A stretch of DNA of 46,850 nt from Stenotrophomonas raiganjensis (SeqCode) (GTDB taxonomy: Bacteria > Pseudomonadota > Gammaproteobacteria > Xanthomonadales > Xanthomonadaceae): contig NZ_JAUTXR010000095.1 of the NCBI RefSeq assembly GCF_030658505.1, positions 1 to 46,850 on the forward strand, read 5' to 3'. Positions within the stretch are counted from its first letter, which is position 1. Each line of letters opens with the position of its first letter. This document shows, piece after piece, positions 41,610-46,850 of this stretch. The position numbers and the translations under genes were made by a program. The notes beneath the pieces were generated by a model, which was given only the letters and a program-made list of their open reading frames with translations, did no database searches and was not told the DNA's origin.

Positions 41610-44600
41610 TCACGCCTGGCGCAACGCGGCCACCCGCTGCGCCAGCTTCTTCGCCGAGATACCGGTGCGTGCACCCAGCTCCTGCGCGAACAGCGACACC
41701 CGCAACTCCTCCAGATCCCAGCGCAGTGCCTGCCACTGCGGGCGATCGTGCAGGCCCTGCTGCTCGCCCACCTCCAGCGCTTCCAGGAATGGGTGCAGCT
41801 CCAGCATGCGCGCCTGATCGCGCGGCGGATCGCGCTTGGCGCGTTCGGTACGCAGGATCATCGCCTTCAGGTAGCGCGGATACTGCGCCAGCGCGTCGGC
41901 CGGCGTATCGCGCAGGAAGCCAGGGTGGATCAGCCCGGCCAGCTGCGCTTCCATGTCGTCCAGGTTGCCGCGCGCCCAGCCCATCAACGGCGCCTCCAGC
42001 ATCGGCTTCAGTTCCGCCACCAGCGCCAGGATGCTCTCGGCCAGCTTCAACCGCGACATCGCCTCGCCGAACAGCGCCTTGGCGGCATGCTCGCGACGTT
42101 GTTCGAAGGCCGCCGCATCGCGGATGTCTTCCAGGCCCTCGGCCAGCACCGCGTTCATTGCCGCATCGACCAGGTCGCCGCGCAGGCGCTCCTGCGATTC
42201 GATCGCCGCATACAGCAGGCCGGTCTTGGCGCCGACCGGCAGCTGCTTGCGCGCCTGTTTCACCTTCTCGGCCAGGGCAATCTCCAGCAGACGGCGCACG
42301 CCCAGCGGATGGGCCTCCTGCGCCTGCTGCCGATCGGCGAAGATGCGCAGCGCAACGCTGTCGCCCTCGTCCAGCAGCGCCGGATAGGCCGGTACACCGG
42401 CTTCGCCGGGCACCTGCAGTGGAATCGGCGTGGCCGGGAACGTGCGCAGGCCATCGGCCGCCATCTCGCGGCCGGCGCGTGCAGCGAAGGCATCACCGGC
42501 ACGACCGCCGAACTTCGCGCGCAGTGCATCCAGATCACGCGAGGTGGCCAGCACCTTGCCCTGCTCGTCACGCAACCGCAGGTTCATGTGCAGGTGCGGC
42601 TCGATCGAACCCGGCTCGAAATCGAGCGCGGTCACGGTGGCGCCGGTCGCGCGTGACAGGAAGCGCGCCAGTTCGCCGGTGATGGCATCGGCGCTGGGTT
42701 GCGGGAATGCCTCGTAGAACGCGCGACCAAAGTCCGGCGCCGGGACGTAATTGCGACGCATCGCCTTGGGCAGGCTGCGGATCAGCGCCGAGGCCTTGTC
42801 AGCCACGAAGCCCGGCGCCAGCCAGCCCAGCTGTGCCGGGTCGAGCGCGTTGAGCAGATGCAGGGGCACATCCAGGGTCACGCCGTCGTCGTCGGCACCC
42901 GGCTCGAAGCGATAGTGCAGCGGCAACCGCGCCTTGCCCAGGGCCAGGTACTTCGGGTAGCGCTCCTGCTCGCTGCCCTCACCCGGCAACAGATCGACCA
43001 GCGACCAATGGAGCGCCTTGCGCTGCTCTGGCGCCAGCCCCTTCCACCACGTATCCAGGCCGGCGGCCGAATGGATCTGCGGTGGCACCCGGTCCAGGTA
43101 CCAGCGTGCCTGCCAGTCCTCGTCGGCAACGATGCCGGCGCGGCGCAGCTTGGCCTCTTCCTCGCGTGCGACCTCCAGCACCTTCTGGTTGTCGGCCACG
43201 AAACTGGCACGGGTATTGATCTCACCGGTCACCAGCGCCTGGCGCACGAAGATGTCGTGTGCCTCGCCCGGTGCGATGCGGCCGTAGTGCACCGGCTTCT
43301 TCGGTGCCAGCACCAGGCCGAACAGGCTGATCTGCTCCGACGCCAGCACCTGGCCCTGCGCGCGCGACCAGTGCGGGTCGAAGTGCTTGCGCAGCAGCAG
43401 GTGCGGCAGCTCGGCAATCACCCAGTCCGGTTCGATCGCGGCCAGGGTCATGCCCCATACCTTCTGCGTATCCAGCAGGTTGGCCACCAGCAGCCACGGC
43501 GGCGGCCGCTTGGACAGCGCCGAACCAGGGAACGGCAGGAAGCGGCGCTGGCGCGGTGCCTGGAAATCGCCCTTTTCGGTGCGATGGCCGATCTGCGTCG
43601 GCAGGCCCGCCACCAGCGCGCGATGCAGGGTCTGGTAGGCGGCTGCGCGCACGCGTTCGCTGAAACCGCCGCCAACCGGCGCCTGTTCCTTCTGCGCGCG
43701 CACGGCCACCGGCGCCGGTGCGGTCTCCGCCTTGCCTTCGCGGGCCAAGCGCGCGGCGCGGTGCAGCTGGCCCCGGGTGGCTTTCACCGCCGCCGCGTCA
43801 TCACGCGCCGGCGCCGGCGCACTGCTGCCGGCCAGCAACGGCGCCATCGACGCCTCGCTGGCCTCTTCCTTCCAGCCCAGTTCCTCGCACAGCAGCCGCA
43901 GCTGGCGATGCAGCTCGCGCCACTCGCGCATGCGCAGGAAGCCGAGGAAATGACGCCCGCACCAGTCGCGCAGCTTGGACTGCGTCAGGTCTTCATGGGC
44001 CTGCCGGTAGGCATCCCACAGGCGCAGCACGCCGACGAACTCGGAGCGGCCATCGGCGAACTGCGCGTGCGCGCTGTCGGCCGCACCACGCGCTTCGGGT
44101 GGGCGTTCGCGCGGGTCCTGGATGCCCAGGAACGAGGCGATCACCAGCATCGGCCGCAGGCAGCCTGCGGCCTGCGCGGCCACCAGCATGCGCGCAAGCT
44201 TCACGTCCACCGGCAGGCGTGCCATCTGCTTGCCGATGGTGGTCATGCGCCGCTCGGCGTCGATCGCGCCCAGTTCGGTCAGTTGCTGCCAGCCATCGGC
44301 CACCGCACGCTCGTCCGGTGCCTCAAGGAACGGGAATTCCTCGATGCGGCCCAGGCCCAGCTGCAGCATGCGCAGGATCACCCCGGCCAGGCTGGAGCGG
44401 CGGATTTCCGGATCGGTGAACTCCGGCCGCGCCTGGAAATCGGCTTCGGCGTACAGGCGGTAGCAGATACCTTCGGCGATACGGCCGCAGCGGCCCTTGC
44501 GCTGGTTGGCGCTGGCCTGCGAGATCGGCTCGATGTGCAGGCGGTCCAGCTTGTTGCGCGGGCTGTAGCGCTTGACGCGGGCGAAACCCGGATCGACCAC

Positions 44601-45692
44601 GTAACGGATGCGCGGCACCGTCAGCGAGGTTTCCGCCACGTTGGTGGCCAGCACGATGCGCCGGTTCGGCCCGGGGTTGAACACCCGGTCCTGGTCCTGG
44701 TTGGACAGGCGCGCGTACAGCGGCAGCACCTCGGTATTACGGTACTTGCGCCGTTCCAGCGACTGGTGCGCATCGCGGATCTCGCGCTCGCCCGGCAGGA
44801 AGATCAGTACGTCGCCGCGCGCATCCAGGCGGGTGATCTCGTCAATGGCCGACACGATGGCGTCGTTGACGGTGCGTTCGCCCTGGTCTTCGCCCTCGCC
44901 TTCCAGCGCGCGGTAGCGCACTTCCACCGGATAGGTACGGCCTTCGACGCTGATCACCGGCGCATTGTCGAAATGCTGGGCGAAGCGCTCGGTGTCGATG
45001 GTGGCCGAAGTGACGATCAGCTTCAGGTCCGGGCGCTTGCGCAGCAGCTGCTTCAGGTAGCCCAGCAGGAAGTCGATGTTGAGGCTGCGTTCGTGCGCCT
45101 CGTCGACGATGATCGTGTCGTAGTTCGACAACCAGCGATCGCTGGCGATTTCCGCCAGCAGGATGCCGTCGGTCATGAACTTGATTCGGCTGTCTTCGCT
45201 GACCTTGTCGTTGAAGCGCACTTGGTAGCCCACCAGCTGGCCCAGTTCGCTCTGCAGCTCCTGCGCCACGCGGCTGGCCACCGCACGTGCGGCAATCCGT
45301 CGCGGCTGGGTGCAGCCGATCATGCCGGCCTGGCCACGGCCGGCGGCCAGGCACAGTTTCGGCAGCTGGGTGGTCTTGCCCGAGCCGGTTTCACCGGCGA
45401 TCACCACCACCTGGTGTTCGCGGATCAGCGCGATGATGGCGTCGGCTTCACGCGCAATCGGCAGCTGCGGGTCCAGAGTAATGGACGGCTGTTGCTGCGC
45501 CCGCGCCTGCCGGCGCTGCACCGACGCCTGCAAGGCCTGCTCGAAGGTGGCGGCCAGCGCCGCATCCTGTGGCTTGGCCTGGCAACGCGAGAGCATCCCC
45601 AGCAAACGGCCCCGGTCGCGGCTCATGGCGCCGTCGATGGCGGCGCGCTGTTGGCGCAGGCGGGGCGATGGATTTTTATCGATAGAGTTCAT
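41610..45692 (-). CDS. hrpA: ATP-dependent RNA helicase HrpA
   Basis: A 1360-residue DEAH-box helicase of the HrpA type. The helicase core lies near the N-terminus: GETGSGKTTQ (Lys106), CTQPRRIAARAVA, DEAH (197-200), TSATIDTERFA, NVAETSLTVPRIRYVVD and QRKGRCGR. The helicase-associated and OB-fold regions follow, then the long HrpA-specific C-terminal extension (DUF3418) to the end. In E. coli HrpA acts on mRNA and on stalled or collided ribosomes. ATG at 45692 is taken; the frame also has a TTG just before. It is divergent from dps across 86 bp. Confidence 0.95.
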   Translation of the reverse strand: MNSIDKNPSPRLRQQRAAIDGAMSRDRGRLLGMLSRCQAKPQDAALAATFEQALQASVQRRQARAQQQPSITLDPQLPIAREADAIIALIREHQVVVIAGETGSGKTTQLPKLCLAAGRGQAGMIGCTQPRRIAARAVASRVAQELQSELGQLVGYQVRFNDKVSEDSRIKFMTDGILLAEIASDRWLSNYDTIIVDEAHERSLNIDFLLGYLKQLLRKRPDLKLIVTSATIDTERFAQHFDNAPVISVEGRTYPVEVRYRALEGEGEDQGERTVNDAIVSAIDEITRLDARGDVLIFLPGEREIRDAHQSLERRKYRNTEVLPLYARLSNQDQDRVFNPGPNRRIVLATNVAETSLTVPRIRYVVDPGFARVKRYSPRNKLDRLHIEPISQASANQRKGRCGRIAEGICYRLYAEADFQARPEFTDPEIRRSSLAGVILRMLQLGLGRIEEFPFLEAPDERAVADGWQQLTELGAIDAERRMTTIGKQMARLPVDVKLARMLVAAQAAGCLRPMLVIASFLGIQDPRERPPEARGAADSAHAQFADGRSEFVGVLRLWDAYRQAHEDLTQSKLRDWCGRHFLGFLRMREWRELHRQLRLLCEELGWKEEASEASMAPLLAGSSAPAPARDDAAAVKATRGQLHRAARLAREGKAETAPAPVAVRAQKEQAPVGGGFSERVRAAAYQTLHRALVAGLPTQIGHRTEKGDFQAPRQRRFLPFPGSALSKRPPPWLLVANLLDTQKVWGMTLAAIEPDWVIAELPHLLLRKHFDPHWSRAQGQVLASEQISLFGLVLAPKKPVHYGRIAPGEAHDIFVRQALVTGEINTRASFVADNQKVLEVAREEEAKLRRAGIVADEDWQARWYLDRVPPQIHSAAGLDTWWKGLAPEQRKALHWSLVDLLPGEGSEQERYPKYLALGKARLPLHYRFEPGADDDGVTLDVPLHLLNALDPAQLGWLAPGFVADKASALIRSLPKAMRRNYVPAPDFGRAFYEAFPQPSADAITGELARFLSRATGATVTALDFEPGSIEPHLHMNLRLRDEQGKVLATSRDLDALRAKFGGRAGDAFAARAGREMAADGLRTFPATPIPLQVPGEAGVPAYPALLDEGDSVALRIFADRQQAQEAHPLGVRRLLEIALAEKVKQARKQLPVGAKTGLLYAAIESQERLRGDLVDAAMNAVLAEGLEDIRDAAAFEQRREHAAKALFGEAMSRLKLAESILALVAELKPMLEAPLMGWARGNLDDMEAQLAGLIHPGFLRDTPADALAQYPRYLKAMILRTERAKRDPPRDQARMLELHPFLEALEVGEQQGLHDRPQWQALRWDLEELRVSLFAQELGARTGISAKKLAQRVAALRQA

Positions 45693-45703
45693 CAATCGGT
45701 TCG

Positions 45704-45717
45704 TTCAAAACTTTGAA
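45704..45717. promoter_or_regulatory. Inverted repeat in the hrpA-dps divergent region
   Basis: TTCAAA and TTTGAA are separated by two bases. The site is 12 bp upstream of the hrpA start and 62 bp upstream of dps, so it could be an operator for either. I do not recognise the regulator; the half-sites do not fit an OxyR tandem array. Confidence 0.3.
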
Positions 45718-45778
45718 AGCGACCAGTCATCACGACCGGTTTATTGTGAAGGCCAACGATTCCACAAGGAGGAACCCC

Positions 45779-46327
45779 ATGGCGAAGACCAAGAGCACGA
45801 CCAAGGCCAAGACCGGCAAGCAGAAGCTTGCAGCGGCGGCACCGTCGGCGCCGAACATCGATATCGGGATCACCCAGGGCGACCGCAAGAAGATCGCCGA
45901 CGGTCTGTCGCGCTTCCAGGCCGATGCGTTCACGCTCTACCTGAAGACGCACAACTTCCACTGGAACGTCACCGGGTCGATGTTCAACTCGCTGCACACC
46001 ATGTTCGAGACGCAGTACACCGAGCAGTGGGCGGCACTGGACGACGTGGCCGAGCGCATCCGCGCGCTGGGCTTCAATGCCCCGGGCTCCTACCGGGAAT
46101 TCGCTGCGCTGACCTCGATCGCCGAGGAACCGGGCCTGACCGACAGTGCGGACTGGCGTGAAATGGTACGCCAGTTGGTGGTCGCCAACGAAGCGGTATG
46201 CCGTACGGCACGTGAAGTGCTGGAGGTGGCGGCCAAGGGTGACGATGCGCCGACCGAGGATCTGATGACCCAGCGCCTGCAGACCCACGAGAAGTACGCC
46301 TGGATGCTGCGTTCCCTGCTGCAGTAA
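45779..46327 (+). CDS. dps: Dps family DNA-binding ferritin
   Basis: A 182-residue miniferritin of the Dps family. It forms a dodecamer that oxidises and stores iron with hydrogen peroxide and coats DNA in stress or stationary phase. The ferroxidase residues are present with the usual spacing: His61 (HNFHWNVTG), His73, Glu77, Asp88 and Glu92 (LDDVAERIRALG). The N-terminal 20 residues are lysine-rich (MAKTKSTTKAKTGKQK), as in Dps proteins that bind DNA directly. The ATG at 45779 has a strong AAGGAGG 6 nt upstream; the in-frame start at 45713 is rejected. It is followed by the F/G palindrome locus. Confidence 0.94.
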   Translation: MAKTKSTTKAKTGKQKLAAAAPSAPNIDIGITQGDRKKIADGLSRFQADAFTLYLKTHNFHWNVTGSMFNSLHTMFETQYTEQWAALDDVAERIRALGFNAPGSYREFAALTSIAEEPGLTDSADWREMVRQLVVANEAVCRTAREVLEVAAKGDDAPTEDLMTQRLQTHEKYAWMLRSLLQ

Positions 46328-46344
46328 GGGTTTTGGGGTGGTTC

Positions 46345-46363
46345 GGCAGGGCTGCGCCCTGCC
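46345..46363 (+). repeat. Small TGC-loop hairpin upstream of copy F
   Basis: GGCAGGGC and GCCCTGCC pair perfectly around TGC, 17 bp after the dps stop. It is followed by AAGCAACAGCAAC and CAGAGCAAGAGCAAGAGC runs. Equivalent hairpins precede copies C and E. It may act as the dps transcript end, although there is no U run. Confidence 0.6.
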
Positions 46364-46426
46364 CCCGCAGAGGCCGAAGCAACAGCAACTACCAGAGCAA
46401 GAGCAAGAGCTGGTTTCCTGTGGGTT

Positions 46427-46528
46427 GGCGGGGTGGGTCCGGTTGCGGGAGACGCCGTAAACCCGTCCCTGGGGGCTTGGCAGCCGCATCCATGCGGCTG
46501 ACACTCCCGCAACCGGACCCACCCCGCC
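46427..46528 (+). repeat. Palindromic element copy F (variable-arm family)
   Basis: Arms 46427-46451 and 46504-46528 are perfectly complementary over 25 bp around a 52-nt core (46452-46503). The inner hairpin is AGCCGCAT/ATGCGGCT, a compensated variant of the CCGCGGCAT form. The motif TTGACAGATTTCC follows. Forward orientation, convergent with copy G. The 523-bp stretch from the dps stop to the window end shows no gene. Confidence 0.85.
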
Positions 46529-46559
46529 CTTGACAGATTTCCGCGATCTGCCTGCCCTT

Positions 46560-46583
46560 GTAGAGCCGAGCCATGCTCGGCTC
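46560..46583 (+). repeat. SMAG hairpin in the F/G spacer
   Basis: GTAGAGCCGAGCCATGCTCG continues into GCTC: a single GTAG-initial hairpin with GAGCCGAGC/GCTCGGCTC pairing, followed by TTTTCG. The same arm sequence is used by the SMAG dimer at 41531. Confidence 0.8.
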
Positions 46584-46680
46584 TTTTCGTTTCGATCTCG
46601 AAATATTCGATTTCGATGGATTTTGATCCACGCATGGCGTGGATGGCCCAACCGTCACCGGGAAACTGTCGGGGGTGGGG

Positions 46681-46850
46681 CGGTGTGGGCTTGCAGGACC
46701 GTTGGCGCCATGGATGGCGCCATCGAGCCCCCATGGGTGAGGGCGCTTTGCTTGCGAAGCACTGCTTCGCAAGCGCCCGAACGCATAGCCGCCAGCGGCT
46801 GGGCCGGACCGCGGAGCGGGGTTTACGGCGTGTCCTGCAAGCCCACACCG
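46681..46850 (-). repeat. Palindromic element copy G with enlarged core (cut by window end)
   Basis: Arms 46681-46698 and 46833-46850 are perfectly complementary over the 18 bp visible; the right arm runs off the window. The core is 134 nt instead of 52. Both ends of the usual core are recognisable (TGGCGCCAT/ATGGCGCCA hairpin on the left, GGTTTACGGCGT on the right), and about 82 nt are added between them. The added part folds into its own hairpin, with GGGCGCTT..GCTTGCGAAGC pairing to a GCTTCGCAAGCGCCC arm. Confidence 0.75.

Noticed and set aside
45681..45697. ATAG..CAAT pattern before dps as an OxyR site
   Set aside because: Only one tetranucleotide pair partly fits and the spacing of the four-site OxyR pattern is absent.
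42699..45716. A 1005-codon plus-strand open frame opposite hrpA
   Set aside because: Antisense shadow of hrpA; no ribosome-binding site and no recognisable domain.

Overview
The window looks like chromosomal DNA of a Stenotrophomonas (S. maltophilia complex) or close Xanthomonadaceae relative. The DNA is GC-rich, the housekeeping proteins look gammaproteobacterial, and several intergenic regions carry short palindromes opening with GTAG, the hallmark of the S. maltophilia SMAG repeat family. I saw no rRNA, tRNA or CRISPR array.

Layout. 1-111 is the 3' end of an IS3-family transposase, whose insertion cut a palindromic element. 556-5886 holds a DUF1304 membrane protein, an ATP/ADP-translocase-like transporter, a secreted beta-lactamase-fold hydrolase, and a divergent SDR/LysR pair. 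5951-6469 encodes a lysine-rich histone H1-like protein with a long structured leader. gcvT and gcvH follow, then a DUF962 protein and a tightly coupled nudE-cysQ-mazG-ynfA operon. bioA and rsmE overlap on the plus strand. 14242-26141 is the Pil-Chp chemosensory operon (pilG-pilH-pilI-pilJ-chpA-chpB-chpC) that controls type IV pili, with gshB and a TonB-like gene diverging from it. Next come tsaB and yoaA, a TPR lipoprotein coupled to mrcB (PBP1b), a two-domain glycosyltransferase, a TPR membrane protein behind relA, a small secreted protein, hrpA and dps.

The most unusual signal is intergenic. Four loci carry seven copies of a large palindrome of about 100 bp. Each complete, unexpanded copy has 22-26 bp arms around a core of exactly 52 nt. 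Arm sequences differ between copies, yet the two arms of one copy are perfectly or nearly perfectly complementary, and the small hairpin inside the core also changes in a compensatory way. Copies sit as convergent pairs separated by SMAG or terminator hairpins.

Other points: the ChpB methylesterase appears to have lost two of three catalytic residues, and no pilK methyltransferase gene lies between pilJ and chpA, so PilJ adaptation by methylation may be absent. The SDR lacks the catalytic tyrosine. The TPR lipoprotein next to mrcB is a candidate LpoP-type activator of PBP1b. All functions are inferred by reading motifs; no search was run.
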